Positions 23,993 through 33,689 of a stretch of 64,000 bases of DNA are shown here, in pieces. Numbering within the stretch: the stretch's first letter is position 1; every line of letters starts with the position of its first letter. Source of the DNA: Helichrysum umbraculigerum (lineage: Eukaryota > Streptophyta > Magnoliopsida > Asterales > Asteraceae); contig CATIUR010000005.1 in assembly GCA_949592205.1 (NCBI GenBank), positions 132,672,277 to 132,736,276 on the forward strand, read 5' to 3'. Both the position numbers and the translations under genes were made by a program. The notes beneath the pieces were generated by a model that was given only the letters and a program-made list of their open reading frames with translations, made no database searches and had not been told where the DNA came from.

Positions 23993-25099
23993 TTAGATGG
24001 CCTCAAGTTTTTCGGACGAGACACTACTTCGTGAAGACGAACCGGCGTCCGAGGATTGAGAATTCTTTGACGCTTTTCGACCCGGTGGACGCCGTATTGG
24101 GTCGTCGCGGAACAAAGTTCTCATGTTTGCTTCTAGAGACGACGTCATCGGGTTGTTATTTCTGCCAAGGTCGGTTGATTCGGGTTCGGGTAGGAACGGG
24201 CGTTTGTTGCTCATGACTCCTTGCTCGGTGAAGAACTTTGGGAAATGTTTAAGAACATCCCAACAACTCTCGTAAGTGAATTTTCGTTGCAATTGTCCAT
24301 AAAAACCTTGTTTGGCCGCGTCTAAAACATCTTTGTCTCCGACACCACTTTGATGGCAACTCTCTCTAAACTTTTTGTGAATGCCTTCGAAGGTCTTTAC
24401 GTCGTGAGATATTTTGTTCCATTTGCCTGTTAGTTGATTGAGGTTACGTTTCGTTGGAACCAACGAATTGTAACCCGAATGGACGTTTCTCCAAAAACTC
24501 TCGTTTGATTGATTGTTTCCGATTACGCCATTTTCGGAACAATGTATCCACCGTTCCGCCAAGATTCTTGCTTCGTCGTCGCTCCACCTAACTTGAACCC
24601 TTTTTGGTTCGTCATTCTTCTTTTTTGGTTTTTTTCCCGTTTTGCATACATGTTTGGGTTCGGGTTCGGGTTCGGTTTCGGGCTCGGGCTCGTCCGAACT
24701 TTCAAGTAGATGTTGATGTTGGGTTTCGGGTACGACAAAATTTTGGGTTGGTGTGTGTTGTGAGTGAATGGAAGGTGTTTGTTGGTAGCCGAGCAGGTTT
24801 GATGAGGTGGTGCCATGGTATGTGTTTGGTGACCAATCCATGGACGGTGTAAAGCGGGGGTTTTGATACCACCCGTGATGTTGGTAGTTTCTTCGAGGGT
24901 CGTCGGGTGACAAGGAATAAGGATTTGCAATAGGTGCAAAACTTGCAAATCCCGTAGGTGGAGGTTGAGTGGGTGGTTGATTAGGTAGCGGAAAGTTGAG
25001 TAAGTTTTGCCACATATCGTTTCCAACTTGTTCTTGATCATGTTGGTTTGTTTTGGATTTGGATTTGGATTTTGATTTGGATTTGTTGTTGTTTGACAT
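23993..25099 (-). CDS. Myb/SANT-like accessory protein of a Harbinger element (intact)
   Basis: An intact 368-residue protein. It starts with a KSKSKSK repeat, then a Pro/Gln-rich low-complexity region, an EPEP acidic stretch (about 137-148) and a basic patch. A Myb/SANT-like DNA-binding domain at about 168-235 has VRWSDDEARILAERW, the conserved GNNQ and FWRNVHSGYN, and KWNKISHDVKTF. The C-terminal part keeps CWDVLKHFPKF and an acidic PGRK tail. In Harbinger and Ping-type elements the separate Myb-like protein binds element ends and helps bring in the transposase. Plant annotations often call these glutathione S-transferase T3-like, which is misleading because no GST domain is present. A TATA box at 25179-25186 and a 5' UTR precede it. 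The retrotransposon inserted in its 3' flank, 225 bp after the stop, so the frame survived. Confidence 0.85.
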   Translation of the reverse strand: MSNNNKSKSKSKSKSKTNQHDQEQVGNDMWQNLLNFPLPNQPPTQPPPTGFASFAPIANPYSLSPDDPRRNYQHHGWYQNPRFTPSMDWSPNTYHGTTSSNLLGYQQTPSIHSQHTPTQNFVVPETQHQHLLESSDEPEPETEPEPEPKHVCKTGKKPKKKNDEPKRVQVRWSDDEARILAERWIHCSENGVIGNNQSNESFWRNVHSGYNSLVPTKRNLNQLTGKWNKISHDVKTFEGIHKKFRESCHQSGVGDKDVLDAAKQGFYGQLQRKFTYESCWDVLKHFPKFFTEQGVMSNKRPFLPEPESTDLGRNNNPMTSSLEANMRTLFRDDPIRRPPGRKASKNSQSSDAGSSSRSSVSSEKLEAI

Positions 25100-25178
25100 T
25101 TTTGTGAGATGAAAAAGGATGAATTTTGTAAGAAAATGTGTTGAATTTGAGTGTGTAAAATAAGGTAATGAAGTGTAG

Positions 25179-25186
25179 TATTTATA
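25179..25186 (-). promoter_or_regulatory. TATA box of the Myb-like gene
   Basis: TATAAATA on the minus strand, about 80 bp upstream of the ATG at 25099, inside the Harbinger element. Confidence 0.7.
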
Positions 25187-25326
25187 GGTAAAATTTAAGA
25201 TTTAAAAAAATAAAAATAAAAAAAAGGTAAGCGTCATGTTACCGTTTTTTTTTTTAATTAATTTTTTTTTTAATTCCCAACGGCTAGATTTTTTTTAATT
25301 AATTAGTTTTTTTTATTTGTTGCACG

Positions 25327-25688
25327 GACCCACTGGCCCCCACTACACCACCACCGACGCTCCGTCGGTATAGCGACGGAGTCAACTGACGAACCGAAAC
25401 CGAGGGACGGTGCCAACGGTGTCGGTTTCGTCGGTTGAAACTGACGACATCCGTTGGGAGCCGTCTAAGAATCATCCAACATGGAAGCCCTAGTGATGTG
25501 ACATTATATCAAATGAAATTATTATACATCATGTAAATAATTGTAAACATACAGTACAACTCTAGCAAGCCCTAAAATCGAAAATAAAAAACTCTGACCA
25601 TCTATTTTAAGTGCGAAAACAAATTTCATCCATGTGCATTAGGATGTTGCATGTTATATGGAACATGAGGTACAGCTCCAGGGACATA
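25327..25688. repeat. 362-bp direct duplication, copy A
   Basis: Matches 37806-38167 with a constant offset of 12479 and only about three mismatches. It contains the last 139 bp of Harb-2, its TAA duplication, and host DNA up to the end of the FLX-like coding region. It stops exactly where GGGGTGTCAC begins. Confidence 0.95.
25626..25688 (-). pseudogene. Truncated last-exon fragment of the FLX-like gene
   Basis: A copy of the final coding bases and stop codon of the gene at 38105-41618, brought here by the 362-bp duplication. No other exon accompanies it. Confidence 0.9.
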
Positions 25689-26091
25689 GGGGTGTCACTT
25701 TTATCCGAAATCCGAATAATTCATCTGATCCAATCCGATTTAGGTTAAATGGACAGGATTATTTGGATTACGGATTGTTTAAACGGATTATGGATTACTT
25801 AAATTGTAACACCCCCAAATTTAATGATTTGCGGAAGCTTGATTTGGGTGTTACTAATCAATAACAAAGCACAAAGATAAATAGCAAACGACTCTATATG
25901 CGTCGTTTTAACAAAATATATTGATAACTAAAATGTTTACAACATTTAAAGCTTTACATAGCTCGAGTTAAATAAAATGAGATTTCAGTACATAAGTACT
26001 TGTACAAAATATACTAATGCAAGAAAATCTCAATCGTCTGTATGCTGACTCGAGCTAAATCCTGAAGCAGAAACATCCTACTGCTGGGTAC

Positions 26092-26637
26092 CTGCGATAT
26101 ATGCTAAAAGGTCAGCTATAAAGCTGGTGAGCTCACAGGTTTGAAATCAAGTAATATCGTATGAACCGCAAGATTTAAATAATGAATTGCATCCAGCAAT
26201 TAAATAATGAATTGCATCCAGCAATTAAATAATGAATTGCATCCAGCAATTAAATGATAATCATCGTGTATACAGCCATGAGCACATAGTTGAGCTTAAC
26301 TCGAGGGCCGGGTCCCCTATAGAGAATTCCGGGCGAGGTGCCTCCACGAATGCCTAATCCACATTCGTCTTCCCAAATATTAGTACATCCGTTTACCCGG
26401 TTAGTGCTTGCTAACCCGGATGAGGTGGGTCAATCCTATATGGTACCATATACTAATATTCACGCTACAACGTATTAACAACTATGCTGACGGAGGACTT
26501 TAAAATGATTAGTTTCGAAAAACTCATGTAGTATATGAAAAGTTGGTACTTGCGTTCACATGTTAAAAGTTGAGCAATATATCACACCCCTGAGTAAAAC
26601 AGTAAAAAGAGGGGCTATGAGACTCACCTGAGTCTGA
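26092..26637 (-). other. Predicted LTR intron (Tekay 3' LTR)
   Basis: On the minus strand, donor CTCAG|GTGAGTCTC starts at 26637. GCTGACC and then TTTTAGCATATATCGCAG|GT ends at 26092. The interval is 546 bp and includes three direct copies of an ATTGCTGGATGCAAT hairpin. Prediction only. Confidence 0.5.
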
Positions 26638-26944
26638 ATGCGTTTACACAAACGTAAGTTGATTAGCCGAATATGAAGTCCAAAGACTTGTAACCTGAGG
26701 GTGTCCACGACACGCGATGGTTATAATCATGATTGGGTATCTCAAAAGATCACCCTTGTAGTTGTTACACAACTATATATATGTCCAAATTACTACGATT
26801 TGGTTGATTTGTTAAGTGTTTGAAAACATGTACGGCCCGTTGGTGATGGATTTGTAATAATAATCTCAACTATTATTATTGTGATTTCGTGGCGTTTTAC
26901 TTTGAAAAATGTGTTTCGATTGTGTTTTAGAAGCCGTTACGGAA

Positions 26945-27046
26945 TCTAAGTACGGGGGTCCGGGGGCAGCGCCCCTGGTAGCAGGGTCCAAGGGGCGGCA
27001 GCCCCTGGCGGGGTCCAAGGGGCAGAGCCCCTGGCTGGGGTCGAGC
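26945..27046. repeat. GC-rich triple hairpin repeat
   Basis: Three tandem units of roughly 30 bp carry GGGTCC and then a GGGGC...GCCCC hairpin (GGGGCGGCAGCCCC, GGGGCAGAGCCCC and a variant) in otherwise AT-rich DNA. The reversed copy is at 35880-35981. Confidence 0.9.
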
Positions 27047-27179
27047 TGCCAGGTCAGCTTGGAAAATTTTTATTTCTACTATATTGCTTTGACGAAAAAC
27101 GCATCTGGGATCTGAATTCGGGTAAAATCGAGTGATAAATTTTAGGTCTCGACACTTAGTAAAAATCTGAGTTTTCTGT

Positions 27180-27480
27180 GTTTTGCGACACAATATGCGA
27201 CACTAAAGATGTTATGCGACACAAGGGTTGTGTCGCATAGAAAATGCGACACAATGTCTATACGACACAAGGGTTTTGTCGCATAGATGCGAGATGCTGA
27301 TTCAACAGCGACATAGTGATTGTGTCGTATAGGGTATGCGACATAGTGGTTGTGTCGCAAGACTTGCGACACTAAATCTTTGGTACGACATAAGGTACGA
27401 CACAAGGGATTTTATGCGACACTAAAGCCAAAATACGACACAACATGCGACACAAGGCTTGTGTCGCATGGATGAACACC
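27180..27480. repeat. GTGTCGCA / TGCGACAC inverted-motif cluster (Tekay LTR)
   Basis: The same kind of motif cluster as at 15384-15640, in a different LTR family and with different spacing. Its reversed copy is at about 35450-35750. Confidence 0.9.
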
Positions 27481-28356
27481 AGCCCAGAAAGTCCGGCTGT
27501 TAACGTTTTTCCGGCCAAAATTCCGTTTTAAACTCGTTTTTAGGCTATAAATTCGTGTTCTATACATTGTAATGGACATTTAGTAGTTATAATAACAACC
27601 ACAAGTGAAAAATACTAAGAATCGAGAGATTTCGGGATTTTGTCGGAAACTTACAATTTGCCGAAATGGAAATCCGGAAAGATAGTGTTGTAGATCGTCG
27701 CGAGGCGGTCGTGAATCTCTAAAAATATTGTTGATCCGGTTGTGTTTCGTGTTGTTATTTGCGATTTTTGTGGATTTTGGGGTGTTTTGGTGAAAGAGAG
27801 AAAAGGAAGGAGAGAGAGTGATAAAGAAATAAAATGAAGGAAATGAAAGATGGAGGTGGGGGTTTATCCCCACTTTTCAGCTTTCCCGCCCCGCGTTCCG
27901 CGCGGTGTTCGTTTGCTCCGTCGTTTAAACGTTAAATAATTATTTTACATTTTAATTATAAGTTTTAAAATACAATTTATTACGCGATATATTGTTTAAA
28001 TATTCTACTAATCAATTTATATTTAGGTTATAAAATGTAAGTTAATTTGTTTGTGCGTTTTACATTTTTAAATCGTATAAGTTTTGTTTGTATGATTCCG
28101 AATGATTACGAAATATTATCATAATAATATTTTTGATATAACAATGTTATTTAATAAAATTGGTCACCAACGTCCGTATTAACTTGAATCGAATTACATT
28201 CGATTTAAATTGCGTACGATTTAACCAAATCGCATTTTCGTATATATTCAACAATATATATAATTCGATACATTAATTAGCTTAACACAGAACTAATTAC
28301 ATGTATTAACATATGATTAGGCACTAATTACTAGTCCTAATTTGGCGGGTGTTACA

Positions 28357-28372
28357 TTCTCCCCCTGTTAGA
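28357..28372 (-). promoter_or_regulatory. Polypurine tract of the Tekay element
   Basis: Minus strand TAACAGGGGGAGAA directly precedes the 3' LTR. Confidence 0.92.
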
Positions 28373-28390
28373 AGAATTTCATCCCGAAAT

Positions 28391-31300
28391 TTAGCTCGAA
28401 GTCGTGATTGATGTAGAATCAGTGAATAGTTGAGGATATTTGAGTCGCATTTGGTCTTCCCGTTCCCAGGTGAATTCCGGACCACGCCGCGAATTCCATC
28501 TGACCTTGACGATGGGAATACGACTTTGTTTCAGTTGTTTGACCTCACGGTCCATAATTTCAGCGGGTTCCTCAACAAAATGAAGTTTATCGTCAACACG
28601 AATTTCATCTAATGGAATGATAAGTGTCTCATCAGACAGACACTTCTTCAAATTCGAAACATGAAAAGTAGGGTGCACGCTGCTGAGTTCGGATGGCAGC
28701 TGCAATCGATAAGCTACGGGGCCAATCCGTTCGAGGATCTCAAAAGGCCCAATGTACCTGGGATTCAACTTCCCGCGTTTGCCAAAACGGATGACGCCTT
28801 TCCAAGGCGATACTTTTAAGAGTACTCGATCCCCAACTTGGAACTCGAGTGGTTTGCGTCTCAGGTCAGCATAACTTTTCTGACGATCACGTGCGGCTTT
28901 GAGTCGATTTTGGATTTCCACAATTTTCTCGGTGGTGGCGTGTATGAGTTCAGGACCAGTGAGTTGACTATCTCCCACTTCAGTCCAACAGATCGGTGAT
29001 CGACACTTACGACCGTATAGTGCCTCAAAAGGTGCAGCCTTAATGCTGGCGTGATAACTGTTATTGTACGAAAATTCGCACAACGGTAGATGTTTTTCCC
29101 AGTTTGTACCGAAATCAACTACGCAGGCGCGTAGCATATCTTCCAAGGTTTGAATGGTTCGTTCACTTTGGCCATCGGTTTGAGGATGGTACGCGGTACT
29201 CATATCGAGACGGGTACCCAATGCTTTTTGAAGTGATTGCCAAAAGTGAGAGGTGAAACGGGCATCCCTGTCAGAGATGATCGAGATTGGAACACCGTGA
29301 TGAGAAACGATTTCCTTTATGTAGATTTGTGTAAGGCGTTCCATTTTATCGTTTTCCCTGATTGCCAGAAAATGAGCAGATTTGGTGAGACGATCGACGA
29401 TCACCCAAATGGTATCGCAACCGCTCGACGACTTGGGTAGTTTGGTTATGAAATCCATGGCAATTTGTTCCCATTTCCATTCGGGGATTTCAGGTTGTTG
29501 GAGTAAACCAGGAGGTTTCTGATGTTCGGTTTTGACTTTCGAGCAAGTAAGACACTTGCTGACATAAGTGGCGATTTCGGCTTTCATGTTTGGCCACCAA
29601 TAAAATTCCTTAATACCGTGGTACATCTTATCGGATCCCGGATGAATAGAATATTTAGACTTGTGAGCCTCGTCCATCACCAAGTCTCTTAGGTTCCCAA
29701 AACTAGGCAACCAGATTCGGTTTGAGAAATACCTAATCCCGTTAGATTTGATTTCAAATTGTTTGTCAATGCCCCGCAAGGCTTCATGTTTGATGTTTTC
29801 CGGTTTCAGGGCTTCGATCTGAGCGGTATGAATTTGAATGGTAAGATCGTTATGAATGGTCATACTGAGGGCTCGGACTCGAAGGGGTTTTGATCGTTCC
29901 TTTCGACTGAGGGCATCGGCTACAACATTAGCCTTCCCTGGATGGTACTTGATCTCGCAATCGTAATCGGTAAGCAACTCGACCCATCGACGTTGCCTCA
30001 TATTGAGATCCTTCTGATCGAAGATATGTTGGAGACTTTTATGATCGGTAAAAATGGTGCACTTAGTGCCGTAGAGATAATGTCTCCAGATTTTGAGAGC
30101 AAAAACGACAGCTCCAAGTTCGAGATCATGAGTGGTGTAGTTCTTTTCGTGAATTTTTAGCTGTCGTGAGGCATAAGCAATGACCTTGTCTCGTTGCATC
30201 AACACACAACCGAGACCTTGACGGGAAGCATCGCAGTATACCACGAAGTCATCGGTGCCTTCGGGTAAGGATAGAATCGGAGCACTGCAAAGCTTTTGTT
30301 TCAAAAGTTGGAACGCTGACTCTTGTTTTTCGGTCCAATCGAACCTTTTGTCCTTCTGAGTCAGTACCGTAAGTGGTTGAGCTATTTTAGAGAAATTTTC
30401 GATAAATCGCCGATAGTACCCAGCAAGACCCAAGAATTGACGTACTTCAGTTGCAGAGGTGGGTGCTTGCCAGTCTTTGATTGCCTCGATCTTTGATGGG
30501 TCCACGTGAATTCCCTGACTGTCGATCACGTGACCAAGAAATTGAACGGTTTGAATCCAGAACTCACACTTAGAGAATTTAGCGTAAAGCTCCTCGTGTC
30601 TAAGTAGTTCAAGGATGGTCTTAAGGTGTGGCGCATGTTCTTGCTCGTTGCGCGAGTAAATGAGTATGTCATCGATAAAGACAATGACAAACTTATCGAG
30701 GTAAGGTTTGCACACCCGGTTCATGAGGTCCATGAATACAGCCGGTGCGTTGGTTAGACCAAAGGGCATCACTTGGAATTCGTAGTGCCCGTAACGAGTT
30801 CTGAAAGCAGTTTTTGGAATATCGGCGTCGCGAACTCGTAACTGATGATAACCTGATCGCAGGTCGATTTTTGAGTAGAAACTTGAACCCTGAAGTTGGT
30901 CGAATAGATCATCAATGCGAGGAAGTGGGTATCGGTTTTTGACGGTCAATTTGTTCAATTCTCGGTAGTCGATGCACATTCGGAAAGAACCGTCCTTCTT
31001 CTTAACAAATAAGACCGGAGCTCCCCAAGGTGAAGAACTCGGTCTAATGAATCCTCGGTCCAGAAGTTCCTGTAACTGAGAGGACAACTCCTGAAGTTCG
31101 GATGGGGCTAAACGGTATGGTGCGCGGGCCACCGGTGCGGCACCCGGCACGAGATCAATTGAGAACTCGACCTGTCTAGATGGAGGTAAACCAGGCAGTT
31201 CTTCTGGAAAGACTTCGGGAAAGTCTCTAACAATCGGCACATCCTCAAGTCGCTTCTCCTCCGACTTCTTCTCCGTGATGTGTGCAAGTATTGCGGGGTA

Positions 31301-32845
31301 ACCCTTTCTCAGAAATTTTCGGGTTTTTAAGCTCGAGATGATATTGAGTCCAGTCCCACCGGTCTCCCCCTGTATGATCAAGGTTCCACCAACGGCGAGT
31401 GGGATACGGACGATTTTATCGTGACAAACGATTTCAGCTCGATGTTTGGACAACCAGTCCATTCCAATAATGACGTCGAAACTTCCGATTTCAATGGGTA
31501 TAAGGTCGATCGAAAAGGTTTCGTCAGCTAGGTTTAAAGTGCAATTCGGTATCACACTGGTGGTTTCTACAAGTTTTCCATTTGCTAGCTCTACAGTGTA
31601 CTTAACATCTAAGGCAACAGGAGTGATGTCAAGTAATGGGCAAAAATCATCGGAGATAAAGCTTCTATCAGCACCAGTATCAAATAGAACAGAAGCATTT
31701 AAGTTGTTGAGGAGGAACATACCCGAGACCACATTCGGGTCTTGGCGGGCGTCCCCAGATTTGATGACGAAAGCTCTGCTGCGAGTGTTGTTGTTGTTGT
31801 TGCTGTTGTTGCGGTTGTTGTTGTTGTTGCTCTTCAGTTTTGGGCACGAATCTCTGAAATGCCCAGGTTTCCCACACTCAAAGCATACTTTGGGTGGTCT
31901 GGTGTTGTTGTTGGAATTGTTGTTGGCGGGAGAGCGGCAATCTTTTGTGAGGTGGCCGTACCTCTTGCAATTGTTGCAAAAGGGACCACAGGAGCCTTCA
32001 TGGTGGCGACTGCACTTGGAACAATAAGGTTTGCTCCCAGTGTAGCCCCGGACGATGTCAGTGGTGGTGTTGTAAGCTTTGATGGTGTCGGGTTTCTTGT
32101 TTTGTTGGTTGGAGGGGTTGTTGTGGTAGTCAGACCACTTGCGTTTGTTGTTATGGGAGGATGAAGTGGGTGGTTCAGAATCTTGGCTCATTGACATCAA
32201 GTCTTGGGCCAATAGGATCGCACCGTCAATGGTGGTTGGTTTTGAAGAGATGACGTGTCCCCGAACAGGATCAGGGAGACCAAGAACGTACTTCCTGATT
32301 TTATCAGGTTCAGTGCTCACCATAGCTGGGCGGAGGGCAGCTAATTGTTGAAACCTGGTGGTATAACCATCGATATCACCACCCTGAACCTTTAAGTTCC
32401 AGAACTCCTCATCTAGCTTTTGGAGTTTGGCGATAGAGCAGTATTTGGCAGTGAGTTTTGCCTTCAATTCCTCCCAAGTGAGTTGGTAGGCAATGTCAGC
32501 ACCCACTGATTGGGTATATGAATTCCACCAAGAGTGGGCATCATCTTCAAGAGAGCAGGTGGCGAAGTTTACTTTGTCGTTCTCCGCGCATTTACTAACA
32601 CGGAAAACAGTTTCCATTTTCTCGAACCATCTGATCAGTCCGATGGCTCCTTCAGAACCCTTGAAGCTTGAGGGTTTACAGCTTTGGAAGTCCTTGTAAG
32701 AACAAGGTTTGACGGCAGAGGTTTCAGCGGCATCGCTGTTTCTTGTGGAGTTTGGTGGGGTATTCCGAGCCAAGGCTTCAGTAACAGCCTGGGTTATGAG
32801 TGACGTAATATGAGCATCAGTGTAAGGTCGTGTCTTTGGCGGCAT
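28391..32845 (-). CDS. gag-pol: Gag-Pol polyprotein with chromodomain (Tekay/Del)
   Basis: An intact 1484-residue single frame. Gag domain about 45-220 (GLIRWFEKM); zinc knuckles at 290-303 and 321-334, then an Asn-rich linker; aspartic protease with LFDTGADRS at 387-395; reverse transcriptase with FIDD at 723-726; RNase H with CDAS at 871-874 and TDHK near 934. Integrase follows, with HHCC finger residues His1061, His1068, Cys1098 and Cys1101 and a catalytic triad Asp1131, Asp1192, Glu1228 (35 residues between the last two). A C-terminal chromodomain lies at about 1424-1475 (IVKVRWN...EFTWERE). The chromodomain would direct integration to marked heterochromatin. All catalytic residues are present. 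Start ATG at 32845 (MPPKTR). It is the only complete autonomous machinery in the window and could act on the Gag-only relative. Confidence 0.96.
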   Translation of the reverse strand: MPPKTRPYTDAHITSLITQAVTEALARNTPPNSTRNSDAAETSAVKPCSYKDFQSCKPSSFKGSEGAIGLIRWFEKMETVFRVSKCAENDKVNFATCSLEDDAHSWWNSYTQSVGADIAYQLTWEELKAKLTAKYCSIAKLQKLDEEFWNLKVQGGDIDGYTTRFQQLAALRPAMVSTEPDKIRKYVLGLPDPVRGHVISSKPTTIDGAILLAQDLMSMSQDSEPPTSSSHNNKRKWSDYHNNPSNQQNKKPDTIKAYNTTTDIVRGYTGSKPYCSKCSRHHEGSCGPFCNNCKRYGHLTKDCRSPANNNSNNNTRPPKVCFECGKPGHFRDSCPKLKSNNNNNRNNSNNNNNTRSRAFVIKSGDARQDPNVVSGMFLLNNLNASVLFDTGADRSFISDDFCPLLDITPVALDVKYTVELANGKLVETTSVIPNCTLNLADETFSIDLIPIEIGSFDVIIGMDWLSKHRAEIVCHDKIVRIPLAVGGTLIIQGETGGTGLNIISSLKTRKFLRKGYPAILAHITEKKSEEKRLEDVPIVRDFPEVFPEELPGLPPSRQVEFSIDLVPGAAPVARAPYRLAPSELQELSSQLQELLDRGFIRPSSSPWGAPVLFVKKKDGSFRMCIDYRELNKLTVKNRYPLPRIDDLFDQLQGSSFYSKIDLRSGYHQLRVRDADIPKTAFRTRYGHYEFQVMPFGLTNAPAVFMDLMNRVCKPYLDKFVIVFIDDILIYSRNEQEHAPHLKTILELLRHEELYAKFSKCEFWIQTVQFLGHVIDSQGIHVDPSKIEAIKDWQAPTSATEVRQFLGLAGYYRRFIENFSKIAQPLTVLTQKDKRFDWTEKQESAFQLLKQKLCSAPILSLPEGTDDFVVYCDASRQGLGCVLMQRDKVIAYASRQLKIHEKNYTTHDLELGAVVFALKIWRHYLYGTKCTIFTDHKSLQHIFDQKDLNMRQRRWVELLTDYDCEIKYHPGKANVVADALSRKERSKPLRVRALSMTIHNDLTIQIHTAQIEALKPENIKHEALRGIDKQFEIKSNGIRYFSNRIWLPSFGNLRDLVMDEAHKSKYSIHPGSDKMYHGIKEFYWWPNMKAEIATYVSKCLTCSKVKTEHQKPPGLLQQPEIPEWKWEQIAMDFITKLPKSSSGCDTIWVIVDRLTKSAHFLAIRENDKMERLTQIYIKEIVSHHGVPISIISDRDARFTSHFWQSLQKALGTRLDMSTAYHPQTDGQSERTIQTLEDMLRACVVDFGTNWEKHLPLCEFSYNNSYHASIKAAPFEALYGRKCRSPICWTEVGDSQLTGPELIHATTEKIVEIQNRLKAARDRQKSYADLRRKPLEFQVGDRVLLKVSPWKGVIRFGKRGKLNPRYIGPFEILERIGPVAYRLQLPSELSSVHPTFHVSNLKKCLSDETLIIPLDEIRVDDKLHFVEEPAEIMDREVKQLKQSRIPIVKVRWNSRRGPEFTWEREDQMRLKYPQLFTDSTSITTSS

Positions 32846-33134
32846 GATTCTTCAATAAAAGAAATGAATATACATGAGATTTCGTAGGAAAGTTGTATTT
32901 GTTATAGATGTACATGTAGAAAAGCAGTAATACATGACATCAACATGGAAAAATGACAATTAATATGAGTTGAACAACAAGGAATATTTGATAGCTAATA
33001 CGAGTTCAAAGGTTACACCCTACGGATGTATTACAAGAGGTGTCGGGAATTGTTACATCCGACCGAATTATAGAGTAGCGCGTAGATAGTTACTAGATTA
33101 CAGGATAGATTACAAGACAAAGACTACACTAGTC

Positions 33135-33620
33135 TTAACCTAGATTAATTTGTTCCATCATCGTGACAAGACGGTCAACAGTGTTAGCAAGTCTGCTAGC
33201 TTGTCGGGCGTTATCTTCTGCTAGCGCTAGTCGTTGTGTTAGTCCACGGGCATACTCTTCTGCTTCATGTGAACGTTGTTCACATTCTTCCATCCTTTGT
33301 TGCAGAAGGGCATTTTCCACCCTTATTTCTATTATTTGGTTGCGAAGGACATCCATGTTGTTGTTCGTGGTTTCAAGATCGTCGGAGACTTGTTCTATGC
33401 GTTCGAGGGATGTAAGTCTCCAGTTTTCGTTGGTTTCCTGCAACACGACATCCATGGTGCGAAGTCGTTGCTCGTGTTGGTTTACCCTAGCGGCTAAAGC
33501 CGGTAAGGCGATGTGAGTGGGGTACGGGCCAGCTCGAGGCAACCTGTTGTTTCTCCTTGTTACCCTTGGGTTCTGCGACCCGGATTGAGAGCGAGATGAA
33601 TTAGTTGGGATGTTTGCCAT
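33135..33620 (-). CDS. Extra coiled-coil ORF upstream of gag
   Basis: 161 residues from an ATG at 33620. The first 40 residues are Ser/Arg/Pro-rich; about 45 to 160 is strongly helical with heptad-like leucines, including MEECEQRSHEAEEYARG and LALAEDNARQASRLA. No known domain is recognised. It lies between PBS and gag-pol, 289 bp upstream of the gag-pol ATG. The element at 57034-64000 has a homologous ORF in the same place, there broken by two stops. Conservation between two diverged elements suggests a real accessory protein; the role is unknown. It could be translated from a spliced or separate message. Confidence 0.75.
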   Translation of the reverse strand: MANIPTNSSRSQSGSQNPRVTRRNNRLPRAGPYPTHIALPALAARVNQHEQRLRTMDVVLQETNENWRLTSLERIEQVSDDLETTNNNMDVLRNQIIEIRVENALLQQRMEECEQRSHEAEEYARGLTQRLALAEDNARQASRLANTVDRLVTMMEQINLG

Positions 33621-33689
33621 TTCTGAAACAAAGCGTTAGTAAGATTGAGACCTATATTCATATAGTTCCTATATAATATAGCCTATTGA

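Larger units (their letters stand above)
11385..25465 (-). mobile_element. Harbinger-type element with only a Myb-like gene (Harb-2), split by an LTR element
   Basis: The left end GACCATTCCCAACAG and the reversed right end GACGGCTCCCAACGG form imperfect inverted repeats. Both sides carry the triplet TAA (11382-11384 and 25466-25468), the Harbinger target duplication. Without the 12 kb retrotransposon at 11706-23763 the element is about 2.0 kb. Its only gene is the Myb-like protein at 23993-25099. No DDE transposase is present, so it would need one supplied in trans. Confidence 0.8.
25805..28356 (-). repeat. 3' LTR of the Tekay element (complete)
   Basis: 2552 bp. On the minus strand it starts TGTAACACCCGCC and ends GGGGGTGTTACA. 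U3 is inferred as 27896-28356 and R-U5 as 25805-27895, because the abnormal 5' LTR copies exactly the second part. A TTTAAA at 27924-27929 lies about 30 bases upstream of 27895, the right place for a TATA-type element, and a CT-rich leader follows. Confidence 0.92.

Noticed and set aside
27580..27873. 97-codon frame, repeated inverted at 35053-35346
   Set aside because: It is the CT-rich leader of the Tekay LTR; the frame is open because of composition.
31446..32164. Open frames of 193 and 140 codons opposite gag-pol
   Set aside because: Antisense shadows of the intact 1484-residue polyprotein.
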